The notes below the pieces were generated by a model. The model saw only the letters and a list, made by a program, of their open reading frames with translations. It did no database searches and had not been told where the DNA came from. Below are positions 25,324-34,453 of a stretch of DNA of 39,838 nucleotides, one piece after another (the stretch's first letter is position 1; each line of letters starts with the position of its first letter). Made by a program: the position numbers and the translations under genes. The stretch is from Archangium sp. GTDB lineage: Bacteria; Myxococcota; Myxococcia; Myxococcales; Myxococcaceae. The stretch is from the NCBI GenBank assembly GCA_030695565.1, contig JAUYRZ010000127.1, forward strand, positions 1 to 39,838, read 5' to 3'.

Positions 25324-26850
25324 TTATTTCGATTTGAGCGCACGCTTGGGCACGTCGGCCTCGACGAAGATCCTGAACAGATCCTTGTCGAGCTGCCCGC
25401 TCTCCGATTCCTTCCGCAGAATGTCGAGGGCGAGATCGTGCGGCACGGCCTTCTTGTACGGCCGGTCGCTCGCGGTCAGCGCATCGTAGATGTCGGAGAT
25501 CGCCATCATCTTCGACTGCACGGGGATCTGCTCCGAAGAGACCGCCCGCGGGTACCCCTTGCCATCGAGCTTCTCGTGATGCGCGTAGGCGATCTCCGGC
25601 ACGCGCTTGAGCGTCTTGGTCCACGGGATCTGCGAGAGGAACCGGAACGTGTGCGTCACGTGCGACTCGATTTCACGCCGCTCGGTGGGTGACAACGAGC
25701 CGCGTGGAATCGACAACACCTGCACGTCATTGGGCGTCAGCAGCATCTGCGGCCGCTCGCGCGAGTCGTTGTACGAGAGCCCGGCCAAGCCGGTGAGCCG
25801 CTCGAACCCGCCCTGCGCCAGCACGGTGGGCCGGTTGCACTGGAGCACGAACTCCAGCGCCTCATCGATCTCCTTGAGTTCACGCACCAGCCGCTCGTTC
25901 TCCTCGAGTTCGATCTCCTCGACCGCACGCTCGCCGCGCAGCTTCACCGCGTCGAGGCGCCGCATCATCGAGGCCATCTGCCGATCTTTCCGCGCGAGAT
26001 CGAAGCGATGTTTGAGCACCTCGAGTTCATGCGGGTACAGCTTCTCGGCCTTCACCAGCACGGGCTCGCGCACGCCGATCTTCCCGAAGTCGTGCAGCAA
26101 CGACGCGTAGCGGATCTCCTGAAGCTGCTCGGAGCTGAACTTGAGATCCTTGAACGGCCCGCCCGGCGACTGCTCGGTGGCCTCCGCCAGCGACACGGTG
26201 AGTGACGCCACCCGGCCCGAGTGACCGGCGGTGGTGGGGTCGCGCGACTCGATGGCCATCACCGAGGCCTGCACGAAGCCCTCGAACAGGCGGCTGATGT
26301 CTTCGTGCAGCATGGCGTTCTCGATGGCCTGCGCCGCCTGCCCGCCGAGGGCGATGAGCAGCTCTTCGTCTTCTTCGTCGAAGACGCCGCCGACCGCGTT
26401 GAGGGCCTGGATGACGCCGGTGACCTCACCCCTGGTGTCGCGCATCGGCACGCAGAGCACGCTCTTGGTGCGGTAGTCGGTCTTGAGATCCCAATCGCGG
26501 TTGAAGCGCGGGTCTTCGTAGGCGTCGCGCAGGTTCACCACTTCGCCCTTCTGCGCCACCGAGCCCGCGATGCCCTGGCCCAGCGGCACGCGGATCTCCT
26601 GCTTGGCGCCCTGGGCGACGCGGCTCCACAGCTCGTTGCGTTGGCGATCGAGGATGAAGAGCGAGCAGCGGTCTGCTTCGACCACCCGCGCGGCTTCACG
26701 AAGGATGAGGGGGAGCAGCTCATCGAGGCTGTGCGCCGCGGCCATGGCCTTGGCCACCTCCAGGATCGCCTGCAGCTTGTCGACGCGCCGGAGAGCCTGC
26801 TTCAGCGGAGACATGGACGGCGAGGTCTTCTCATCCTGGTCGTGATCCAC
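25324..26850 (-). CDS. GAF/HD-GYP domain phosphodiesterase-like signalling protein
   Basis: 508 residues from GTG at 26850, which lies 12 bases after GGAGG; an ATG at 26814 is an alternative. A GAF domain (about 25-180) precedes an HD-GYP domain (about 195-508) of the type that degrades cyclic di-GMP or related dinucleotides. Key residues are H210 with SGRV, H253-D254 in HDFGK, and HHEKLDGKGYP (424-434), all present. About 115 extra residues (roughly 268-385), charged and helical, separate the HDxGK helix from the next conserved helix. The GAF domain could sense a small ligand. Cytoplasmic, no membrane segment. Divergent from rpe with a 97-base gap. Confidence 0.9.
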   Translation of the reverse strand: MDHDQDEKTSPSMSPLKQALRRVDKLQAILEVAKAMAAAHSLDELLPLILREAARVVEADRCSLFILDRQRNELWSRVAQGAKQEIRVPLGQGIAGSVAQKGEVVNLRDAYEDPRFNRDWDLKTDYRTKSVLCVPMRDTRGEVTGVIQALNAVGGVFDEEDEELLIALGGQAAQAIENAMLHEDISRLFEGFVQASVMAIESRDPTTAGHSGRVASLTVSLAEATEQSPGGPFKDLKFSSEQLQEIRYASLLHDFGKIGVREPVLVKAEKLYPHELEVLKHRFDLARKDRQMASMMRRLDAVKLRGERAVEEIELEENERLVRELKEIDEALEFVLQCNRPTVLAQGGFERLTGLAGLSYNDSRERPQMLLTPNDVQVLSIPRGSLSPTERREIESHVTHTFRFLSQIPWTKTLKRVPEIAYAHHEKLDGKGYPRAVSSEQIPVQSKMMAISDIYDALTASDRPYKKAVPHDLALDILRKESESGQLDKDLFRIFVEADVPKRALKSK

Positions 26851-26947
26851 GAGCGTGATGTTCCTCCCTCGGGGCGGTCGGAGCAACCACGGTGACCAAC
26901 CCGTTGAGAGGCTCGACTCCGCCGAAGGGGAGCGGTACCAAGGGCTC

Positions 26948-27601
26948 ATGACGAACCGCGTGCGCATCGCGCCTTCGATTCTCTCGGCGGACTTCGGCCG
27001 GCTGCACGACGAGGTGAAGGCCCTCGAGACGGCTGGCGCCGACTATGTGCACGTCGACGTGATGGATGGCCGCTTCGTGCCCAACATCACCATCGGGCCG
27101 CTGGTGGTGGAGGCCGTCAAGCGCGCCACCACGCTCCCGCTCGACGTGCACCTCATGATCGTCGAGCCCGAGAAGTACATCGACGACTTCGTGAAGGCGG
27201 GCGCGAGCATCATCACCGTGCACCAGGAGACCTGCGCGCACCTGCACCGCACGCTGCAGCAGATCCGCGCGGCGGGAGCGAAGCCGTCGGTGGTGCTCAA
27301 CCCCAGCACGTCGTTGTCGACCCTCGAAGAGGTGCTCAGCGAGGTCAGCCAGGTGCTGCTGATGTCAGTCAACCCCGGCTTCGGTGGGCAGGCGTTCATT
27401 CCGGCCACCGTCGACAAGGTGCGCAGGCTGCGCGCGATGATCGATGCGCGGGGGCTGCAGGTCGACATCGAGGTCGACGGGGGCATCAACCCGGTCACTG
27501 CGAAGCAGGTGGTGGCGGCCGGGGCGAACGTGTTGGTGGCGGGGAATGCGGTGTTCAAGACCCCTGATTACAAGGCGGCGATTGCGGCGCTGAGGGGCTG
27601 A
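26948..27601 (+). CDS. rpe: Ribulose-phosphate 3-epimerase
   Basis: 217 residues, normal length. It interconverts ribulose 5-phosphate and xylulose 5-phosphate in the pentose phosphate pathway. Family motifs: APSILSADFGRL at the N-terminus, HVDVMDGRFVPNITIGP with the metal-binding His and catalytic Asp, HLMIVEP, SVNPGFGGQAFIP and IEVDGGIN with the second catalytic Asp. The ATG at 26948 agrees with the family start; the frame is open upstream to 26855 without similarity. No strong Shine-Dalgarno is seen. It probably has its own promoter in the 97-base divergent gap. Confidence 0.97.
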   Translation: MTNRVRIAPSILSADFGRLHDEVKALETAGADYVHVDVMDGRFVPNITIGPLVVEAVKRATTLPLDVHLMIVEPEKYIDDFVKAGASIITVHQETCAHLHRTLQQIRAAGAKPSVVLNPSTSLSTLEEVLSEVSQVLLMSVNPGFGGQAFIPATVDKVRRLRAMIDARGLQVDIEVDGGINPVTAKQVVAAGANVLVAGNAVFKTPDYKAAIAALRG

Positions 27602-27616
27602 GAGGAAGAGGGGATA

Positions 27617-27652
27617 GCCCTCTCCCCAACCCTCTCCCCCTCGGGGAGAGGG
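27617..27652. repeat. REP-like C/T-rich palindromic element, copy 6
   Basis: GCCCTCTCCCCAA tail followed by the core CCCTCTCCCC-CT-CGGGGAGAGGG. It lies 16 bases after the rpe stop and 26 bases before the stop of the convergent lipoprotein gene. Confidence 0.88.
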
Positions 27653-27678
27653 AGCTCGTTGAGCTCGCTGCTCGTGAT

Positions 27679-29826
27679 TCAGCGAACGACGACTTGTTGA
27701 GATTCACCTTCAGCCGTGCGCACTTCGATCACGTGCTCACCACCGAGAATCAGCCGCGGGTGCTGCACCTGCAGCCGGCCCATCGAGTCGGTCTTCTGCC
27801 AGGTCGACCAGAGCCCCTTGTCGACCCGCCACGAGTACTGCTGACCGACGCGCGCCTCCAGTGACGCGGCGTCGTTCGACTTCACCGCCGAGCGAATGAG
27901 CTCCGACGAGACGTGCTTCGCCTTCGCCTTGCACATCTGACCGCCCGAGAGCAGCTCGGCGTACAGGCCGACGTGGTTGTAGGTCATGCTGCCCGACACC
28001 CGGCCGATGCCGCGTGCGCCGACCAGCTGCAGCTGAAAGCCGTTGAACGCGGGAATGGTGAAGCTGGTCAGCCCCGTGGCGAGCTGCGGCTCAGCCAGGG
28101 TGAGCAACGAAGGCACCAGGTTCTGCAAGACGGTCAGCGGCTCGGCCAGGATCTCCGAGTTCTTCACCCGCACGTTGGTGATGGCGCCCGTGAGGCTGCC
28201 CACCACCGGCGTCACGCCGGAGCACCCGTCGAGCGTCACACCCAGCGGCAGCGAGAGGTCGGCGGCCACGGTGAAGAGGCGCGCCTGGCGGTCATCGAGC
28301 AGCGCGTAGGCGTCGATCTCCAGGTCGCGCCAGTTGAGGCGCAGGAGCGGATCGAGCGGCCGGCCATCGGGGTCGACGGTGCCTTCACCCACCACCGCGG
28401 TGGGCGGCGTCACCGGCCTGATCACGATGCGCAGCGGCACGTTCTTGCCGTCGGTGAGCAGCCCCAGCGAAGGGAGCAGGGTGGCCAGCACGCCCGACTC
28501 GAGCGCGCTGACCGTTTCATTGCTGATCTCCAGGCACAGGGCCCCCGATTGCTGCGCGCGGAAGAGCACCTCGCTGATCATCTGCCCGGAGACCGAGATG
28601 CCCACGTCATACGGCGCGGGCGCGTCGAGCTCGAAGTCAGGCAGCGCCAACATCGGCGGGGCAGGGCGCGTCGCGGGCGCCACGCAGTCAGCCACCACCA
28701 CTTCTTTGGCGCCACCGCGCAGGCCCACCGTCAGACCGGTCGCGCTGGCCTCCGCGCTGCCACCCGCGCCGAAGGAGAGTTCGATGGCCGAATCGATCGG
28801 AGCGCCCAGCGTGCCGAGCGCCTGCCCGACCTCCAGCCGGCCCTCCGCGCCCAGCAGCCCGGGTACGCATTTCCCCGTCGCCGAATCGAGGCAGACCCCC
28901 GCATCGGGCTCGCAGCTCGAGGTCGCTACGCCGGCGCCGCCATCGAACGAGGGGCACTCACCCATCGGGCCGCACGAAGCGCAGTTGGCCTCGGCGAGCG
29001 CGTCGGTGATCTGCGTCTTGAGCGAGGCGGTGAGCTGGTTGATCAGCAGCGACTTCACGGCGCCGATGCGGGCGATGTCGAGAGCACTGCAGCCCTCGTT
29101 GAGGATCAGCATGTCGTTGGGATCGATGCAGTTGGGCGGCATCACGCTGCCCGAACACGCCTGCGTGTTGCCGATGTTCGCGACCTCGAGCGAAAGGAGC
29201 TGATCCCACTTCGTGTCGATGGCGAACTTGATGTCGAGCGCGAGGTCGGTGCTCGAAGGTGCCGCGCGCGCGGTGTCGAGATCGACGGTGAACTTCGCCC
29301 TGCCGTTGAAGAAGCACAGCGCCGAAGCGCCGCCGCCGCGCGAGGAGATCGGAATCGGTCCCGTCGCCACGGTGGCGGTCACCTTCGCTTCGAGAATGTC
29401 GGGCGATTTGGGGGCGAAGGTGAGCGAGGTGAAGTTGAGCGTCACGGCCTGGCCTACGTCGATGTTCGGGTCACACGTGCCGTTCATGCGGCCGCAGCTC
29501 TCTGCGTTGCAGCCCAGCGACCCCGTGTCGGCGACCGCCAACTGCACCACGGGAAATCCAAGGATGCTCGTCTGCTCGATGCTGCAGGGCACCGGAACCT
29601 GCAGCACGCCGCCGGGCGCGAAGAACGCGAGGATCGAGGCGGCATTGGCGTTGAGGGTGGTGAAGCCCTGCGACGACATGCGCGCGGCCCCCGCGGCGTT
29701 GAGCTTGGTACCCGTGTACGAACCCTGCGGGAGCGGCGTGAACCCGCCGCACGCACAACCCGACGGCGCCGTGCAGGCCCACAGGCCCGCCACACACCAC
29801 GCGAAGATCCACGAGCGACGAATCAT
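27679..29826 (-). CDS. Large lipoprotein, hypothetical
   Basis: 715 residues. The signal peptide ends LWA-Cys18, a clear lipobox, so an outer-membrane or inner-membrane lipoprotein is expected. A cluster of Cys residues near the N-terminus (24, 26) and Cys-containing loops in the first half suggest disulfides. The rest is beta-rich in appearance with repeated hydrophobic/Asp-rich strands. A short segment about residues 285-325 has CASCGPMGECPSF and SCEPDAGVC, like the Cys-rich secreted proteins of myxobacteria. The C-terminus (about 650-715) looks like a small beta domain (YSWRVDKGLWS...). I recognise no family; its overall pattern of long paired halves could be a lipid-binding fold, but this is only a guess. 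Confidence 0.7.
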   Translation of the reverse strand: MIRRSWIFAWCVAGLWACTAPSGCACGGFTPLPQGSYTGTKLNAAGAARMSSQGFTTLNANAASILAFFAPGGVLQVPVPCSIEQTSILGFPVVQLAVADTGSLGCNAESCGRMNGTCDPNIDVGQAVTLNFTSLTFAPKSPDILEAKVTATVATGPIPISSRGGGASALCFFNGRAKFTVDLDTARAAPSSTDLALDIKFAIDTKWDQLLSLEVANIGNTQACSGSVMPPNCIDPNDMLILNEGCSALDIARIGAVKSLLINQLTASLKTQITDALAEANCASCGPMGECPSFDGGAGVATSSCEPDAGVCLDSATGKCVPGLLGAEGRLEVGQALGTLGAPIDSAIELSFGAGGSAEASATGLTVGLRGGAKEVVVADCVAPATRPAPPMLALPDFELDAPAPYDVGISVSGQMISEVLFRAQQSGALCLEISNETVSALESGVLATLLPSLGLLTDGKNVPLRIVIRPVTPPTAVVGEGTVDPDGRPLDPLLRLNWRDLEIDAYALLDDRQARLFTVAADLSLPLGVTLDGCSGVTPVVGSLTGAITNVRVKNSEILAEPLTVLQNLVPSLLTLAEPQLATGLTSFTIPAFNGFQLQLVGARGIGRVSGSMTYNHVGLYAELLSGGQMCKAKAKHVSSELIRSAVKSNDAASLEARVGQQYSWRVDKGLWSTWQKTDSMGRLQVQHPRLILGGEHVIEVRTAEGESQQVVVR

Positions 29827-29900
29827 CCGGCGCGTCTAGCAGGAGTCGGCCTGGCCGTCGTGTGAGGGCGGGCGAAACGTACGGAGCGAAAGGCACTGAC

Positions 29901-29930
29901 CACCGTTCGCATCGAGCGAGTCGAGATGCC
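29901..29930. repeat. Interspersed repeat, copy A
   Basis: ACCGTTCGCATCGAGCGA followed by GTCGAGATGCC. The same sequence, with one base difference, recurs at 39811-39838. It lies in the intergenic gap between the lipoprotein and SDR genes, 32 bases before the SDR start. Confidence 0.7.
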
Positions 29931-29961
29931 ACTTCCCTCCGGGCAGTCGTAGAACGCACCC

Positions 29962-30774
29962 ATGAGCGATGTCTTTCTGCTGACGGGTTGTGCCAGCGGC
30001 ATTGGCCGCCACCTCACGCGTGCCCTCTCTTCGTTGGGCCATCAGGTGGTCGCCACCGACATCAACGAACAGGGCCTCACCGACGCCGCCCGGGCCGACG
30101 GCTGGAGCGAGACCCAGGTCATCCGCCGCCGCCTCGACGTGCGCGACGGTGCCGACTGGCAACGCGCCCTCGACGCCACCGTGGCCGCGTTCGGCCGCCT
30201 CGACGTCTTGATGAACATCGCCGGCTACCTGCTGCCCGGCTGGTCGTGGGAGCTCGACGCCACGCAGATCGATCGGCACCTCGACATCAACGTCAAAGGC
30301 CTGATGCACGGCGTGAGCGTCGGCGCGAAGTACTTCGTGGGGCAGGGCCGGGGGCACCTCATCAACATCGGCTCGTTGGCCTCGCTCGCTCCCGTGCCGG
30401 GGCTGAGCCTGTACTCGGCCAGCAAGTTCGCGGTGCGCGGCTTCACCCTGGCCGTCGCGCAGGAGCTGCGGCCCAAGGGCGTGAAGGTGAGCCTGGTGAT
30501 GCCCGACGCCGTGCAGACCCCGATGCTCGATCTGCAGGTCGGCTACGAGCAGGCGGCGATGACCTTCTCCGGCCCGCGCGCCCTCACCGTGGAGGACATC
30601 GAGCGGGCGATCATCGACGAGGTGTTACCGAACGCACCCCTCGAGCTGCCCATCCCCTTCGGCCGGGGGGCGGTGGCCCGCTTCGCCACCTTTCTTCCCG
30701 CGGCGGCCATGACGCTGGGGCCCCTGTTCACCCGGAAGGGCAAACAGGAGCAGGCCCGGCGGCAGAAGAAATGA
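29962..30774 (+). CDS. Short-chain dehydrogenase/reductase (SDR) family protein
   Basis: 270 residues, classical SDR size. The cofactor motif is TGCASGIG (8-15), which fits NAD(P) binding, and D60 lies in the adenine-binding LDV. The NIAG motif is at 85-88, with catalytic S138, Y151 and K155 (YSASK). The C-terminal part is basic with a hydrophobic segment (about 232-255), as in SDRs that associate with membranes. Such enzymes reduce or oxidise carbonyls of fatty acids, sugars or steroids; the substrate is unknown. It ends at a convergent junction carrying a REP-like element. Confidence 0.9.
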   Translation: MSDVFLLTGCASGIGRHLTRALSSLGHQVVATDINEQGLTDAARADGWSETQVIRRRLDVRDGADWQRALDATVAAFGRLDVLMNIAGYLLPGWSWELDATQIDRHLDINVKGLMHGVSVGAKYFVGQGRGHLINIGSLASLAPVPGLSLYSASKFAVRGFTLAVAQELRPKGVKVSLVMPDAVQTPMLDLQVGYEQAAMTFSGPRALTVEDIERAIIDEVLPNAPLELPIPFGRGAVARFATFLPAAAMTLGPLFTRKGKQEQARRQKK

Positions 30775-30782
30775 ACGCCATT

Positions 30783-30826
30783 CCCTCTCCCCCCCGGGAG
30801 AGGGTCAGGGTGGGTCAGGGTGAGGG
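30783..30826. repeat. REP-like C/T-rich palindromic element, copy 7
   Basis: CCCTCTCCC-CCC-GGGAGAGGG hairpin with a duplicated tail GTCAGGGTG. It lies between the convergent stops of the SDR and SRPBCC genes. Confidence 0.85.
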
Positions 30827-30833
30827 CTTCGAA

Positions 30834-31559
30834 TCACCGCCTGGACTTCTTCTTCGCGATCTTCTTCGCGACCTTCTTCTTCACAGCCGGCTTCGGCACC
30901 TTCTTCAAAGCCACCTTCGAAACAGCCTTCTTCTTCTTCGCAGCGGGCTTCTTCGCCTTCTTCTGAGCGCCCTTCACCAGCGCCTGTACCTTCTGACCGA
31001 CCGCCTTGAGCTGCGCCGAGGCGCGTTTCTGCACCTTCTTCACCGCCTGCACGGCCTTGACCGCCTGCTTGCGAGCGCTGGTGCGGGCGTCTTCGACCAC
31101 CCGCATCGCGTCTTCGGTCGCCGCCTCGAACTGTTGGGTGATCCGTTCACTCACCTCCCGCACCTGCTCCATCGGGGAGCCGAAGAAAGCCTTCATTGGT
31201 GCGAAATAGTGTTCATCCCAACCCAGCGCGTACGCCTCGCTTTGCCCCTCAGGAAGTTCCTCGTGCACCACTGTCACCTTCGTTCCCCCGTCCACCTTCG
31301 CGAACGAAATCGTGAGAACGGAATCAGGCAGATCGCTGGGAAACTCAGTGGTGCGCCACGCCTGAACAATCTTCGAGTGCGGCACGGAGGACACGGTCCT
31401 TCCGGTGATGTACCCATCCCAGGCGCTGAATCGCCCATCCCCTTCATCGGTGGCGATGGCGCCGGTCATGCGCGCGTGCTCCTTTGGGTCGAGCCACGCG
31501 CTGTACACGCGCTCAGGTGGAGCGGGGATGATGTCCGACACCTTGAGGTTCTCAGCCAT
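30834..31559 (-). CDS. SRPBCC (AHSA1-like) protein with Lys/Ala-rich histone-like tail
   Basis: 241 residues from ATG at 31559, preceded by GGGAGGG. Residues 1-128 form an SRPBCC/AHSA1-type domain: IPAPPERVYSAWLDPKEHARMTG, SKIVQAWRTTEFP and TKVTVVHEELPEG, then LGWDEHYF. These folds bind hydrophobic ligands or act as Hsp90 ATPase activators. Residues ~130-195 form a long amphipathic helix. Residues 196-241 are almost only Lys, Ala, Pro and Val, like the tail of histone H1. The tail suggests DNA, RNA or membrane-surface binding, but this is inference. It shares a 73-base gap with the divergent DD-peptidase gene. Confidence 0.8.
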   Translation of the reverse strand: MAENLKVSDIIPAPPERVYSAWLDPKEHARMTGAIATDEGDGRFSAWDGYITGRTVSSVPHSKIVQAWRTTEFPSDLPDSVLTISFAKVDGGTKVTVVHEELPEGQSEAYALGWDEHYFAPMKAFFGSPMEQVREVSERITQQFEAATEDAMRVVEDARTSARKQAVKAVQAVKKVQKRASAQLKAVGQKVQALVKGAQKKAKKPAAKKKKAVSKVALKKVPKPAVKKKVAKKIAKKKSRR

Positions 31560-31632
31560 GGGTGATCCCTCCCGGAAAATGGCGCCAGACTTTCGCGCCG
31601 AGCCTGAAAGGCAGTTAACTCCACTCACCCCG

Positions 31633-33828
31633 ATGCGTTCCACACAACTCGCAGCACTCCTTCTTCTCGTCGCCGTCGCAGCTCCTGCGGCACCTCCGCG
31701 TTCGTCCGATCGCGAGGCGCTCAAGAAGACGATGGAGTCCGTGCTGGAGAAGTCGAGCCTGCGCAACGCCCGCGTCTCGGTGCAGGTGCGCAGCCTCGAA
31801 GACGGGGCCGTGGTGTTCTCACGCGATCCCGACGAGCTGCTCAACCCCGCGTCGAACGTGAAGCTGTTCACCGCCGCCGCGGCCATCTCGCGCCTGGGCC
31901 CCGAGTACCGCTTCGAGACCGAGTTCCTCGTCGATCAGGAGTTCAAGGACGGCAAGGCCAAGACCCTCTACGTGCGCGGCCGCGGCGACCCGAGCATCAC
32001 CACCGAGCGCCTCTACGGCATGGTCAGCGAGCTGGTGCACGCGGGCCTCAAAGAGGTGAACGAGATCGTGGTCGATGACTCGTGGTTCGACACCGAGCGC
32101 CTGCCGCCCGGCTTCGATCAGGAGTACGGCGACAAGGCGTACCTCGCCCCCACCGGCGCGCTCTCGCTCAACTGGAACACCGTGGGCGTCTACCTGCGCC
32201 CCGCGGAACAGGTCGGCGGCAAGGCGACCATCGAGGTCGAGCCGCCCTCCGACTACTTCGTGATCGAAGGCGACGTGGCCACCGGCACCAAGACGCAGCG
32301 CCGCTTCACCGTCGCCAGCACCATCGACAAGGATCGCATTCGCCAGAAGATCGAAGCGCAAGGCGTGGTGCCCTCCGACAAGGGCACCTGGTCGGTGTGG
32401 AAGAAGATCGACCAGCCCGGCCTCTACTTCGGCTTCACCCTGCGGGCGTTGCTCACCCAGCGCGGCGTGAAGGTCAAGCCCCGGCTGCGCGGCGGCGTGG
32501 TGCCCTACGGCCAGAAGATGCTGCACGTGGCCCAGAGCGACACGCTCGACATCGTGCTCAAGAAGCTCAACAAACACTCCTCGAACTTCGTGGCCGAGCA
32601 GCTGATCAAGACGCTCGGCGCCGAAGGCCGTGGGGTGCCCGGCAGCCACGCCAAGGGCATCGACGTGGTGGAAGATTTCCTCGAGCGCGACGTGGGCATC
32701 GTGCGCGGCAGCTACGTGATGAAGAACGGCTCGGGCCTCAACGACGCCAACCGGTTCTCCGCCGCGCAGACCAACAAGCTGCTGGTGCACATGATGTCGC
32801 GTTTCCAGGTGATGCCCGAGTTCATCTCGTCGGTGGGCATCGCCGGCAAAGACGGCACGCTCAAGTACCGCTTCGAAGGCAGTGACGCGGTGGGCATGTT
32901 GCGCGCGAAGACGGGCACGCTCGAGACGGTCTCGGCGCTCTCAGGCTACGTGCAGTCGGTCGGCGGCGAACGGTTCGTGTTCTCCATCATGGTCAACGAC
33001 TTCTCCGGCCGCGCGGGCACGGTGGTGCCCAACATCGACGCGCTCGGTGCGGCGGTCGCAGCGTCTGGTTCGAAGGGCGGCCCGTCGGCGGGTGTCGCCG
33101 CGCTGACGCCCTCCAACGTGGTGGGCCCGTTCGCTGAGCTGAAGCTTCGCCTGCAGACCTACGTGGGCCTCGCGCAGAAGGGCGAGAAGCGCAACGTGGC
33201 GCTGCTGCGCACGGCCTGGCGCAGCGAGAAGGATCCCGCGGTGCGGGCGATCATCGCCGACGCGCTCTACCAATCTGATCCGCGTGAGGGTGCCAACGTG
33301 CGCACGCTGCTCGACAGCGCGCTGGCCACCGACGACGTGTACGGGCGCATCAAGAAGGCCTCGCTCGAGGCGGGTTTCGATCTGCCCGTGCTGCCTTCGC
33401 TGGTGGAGCTCGCTTCGGCGGGCAACGTCGACGCCGCTTCACGGCTGTTCGAGTTCGTGCGCGTCGACGCGAGCGACGAACGCGCTTCGGCGTGGCTCTC
33501 GGAGCAGCTGGCCGTGGTGGCCACCGATGCTCCGCAGGAGCTGCTGCTCGCCCTCAAGTCCACTCCCGAGAACGAGCGGGCGGTGGTGATCGACTGCCTG
33601 GTGCGCGGCCTGGTGAAGGCGGCGCAGCCTGAAGCGCCGCTCTGGGCCGTGCTGCGGCAGTCGCAAGGCGCGGCCGACCCCACCATGGTGATGTTCGCCA
33701 AGGGGCTCGAGACCACGCTCTCGCTCAAGATCGCCGAAGCGAAGGCCCCCGGGCTCGCCCCGGTGCTGATCGTTCCGGTGAACCCCGAGGCGCCCAGCGG
33801 CACCACCGCGGCCACGCCCGGCGGGTAA
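31633..33828 (+). CDS. dacB: D-Ala-D-Ala carboxypeptidase/endopeptidase, PBP4 (DacB) type, with C-terminal extension
   Basis: 731 residues; the usual PBP4 is about 450-500. The signal peptide is 1-20. Penicillin-binding motifs are S74-x-x-K77 (SNVK, nucleophile Ser74), S316-x-N318 (SSN) and K426-T-G (KTGTLETVSALSGY). It trims or cleaves peptidoglycan peptide cross-links in the periplasm. After the catalytic region a Gly/Ser linker (about 475-490) leads to ~230 residues that look alpha-helical and repeat-like (Ala/Leu/Arg, HEAT-like), ending in a Pro/Thr/Gly tail. This extension is not part of ordinary PBP4. The ATG at 31633 gives the signal peptide; the longer frame upstream is not coding-like. 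Divergent from the SRPBCC gene. Confidence 0.9.
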   Translation: MRSTQLAALLLLVAVAAPAAPPRSSDREALKKTMESVLEKSSLRNARVSVQVRSLEDGAVVFSRDPDELLNPASNVKLFTAAAAISRLGPEYRFETEFLVDQEFKDGKAKTLYVRGRGDPSITTERLYGMVSELVHAGLKEVNEIVVDDSWFDTERLPPGFDQEYGDKAYLAPTGALSLNWNTVGVYLRPAEQVGGKATIEVEPPSDYFVIEGDVATGTKTQRRFTVASTIDKDRIRQKIEAQGVVPSDKGTWSVWKKIDQPGLYFGFTLRALLTQRGVKVKPRLRGGVVPYGQKMLHVAQSDTLDIVLKKLNKHSSNFVAEQLIKTLGAEGRGVPGSHAKGIDVVEDFLERDVGIVRGSYVMKNGSGLNDANRFSAAQTNKLLVHMMSRFQVMPEFISSVGIAGKDGTLKYRFEGSDAVGMLRAKTGTLETVSALSGYVQSVGGERFVFSIMVNDFSGRAGTVVPNIDALGAAVAASGSKGGPSAGVAALTPSNVVGPFAELKLRLQTYVGLAQKGEKRNVALLRTAWRSEKDPAVRAIIADALYQSDPREGANVRTLLDSALATDDVYGRIKKASLEAGFDLPVLPSLVELASAGNVDAASRLFEFVRVDASDERASAWLSEQLAVVATDAPQELLLALKSTPENERAVVIDCLVRGLVKAAQPEAPLWAVLRQSQGAADPTMVMFAKGLETTLSLKIAEAKAPGLAPVLIVPVNPEAPSGTTAATPGG

Positions 33829-33904
33829 CCCTTTGGAACGATGAGTGGCGTCCGGGTTCCGGATCCACTTGTCGGACCCCCATGCTATTGCCTGCGCTCC
33901 ACCA

Positions 33905-33927
33905 CAACCTCTCCGCAACGGAGAGGT
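33905..33927 (+). promoter_or_regulatory. Perfect hairpin in the ssb leader
   Basis: AACCTCTCCG-CAA-CGGAGAGGTT, a perfect 10-bp stem with a 3-base loop, ends 19 bases before the ssb ATG and just ahead of its AAAGGAG. No T-run follows, so it is unlikely to be a plain terminator. It could affect mRNA stability or be a protein-binding site. Confidence 0.5.
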
Positions 33928-33946
33928 TCTCGAAAGGAGCAACACC

Positions 33947-34426
<480 letters not shown>

Positions 34427-34453
34427 GCTGCAGCCCCATCGCCTGAAGTGCCG

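Noticed and set aside
27913-29865. Rightward 650-codon open frame opposite the large lipoprotein
   Set aside because: Arg/Gln/His-rich with no domain; the leftward frame has a signal peptide with lipobox.
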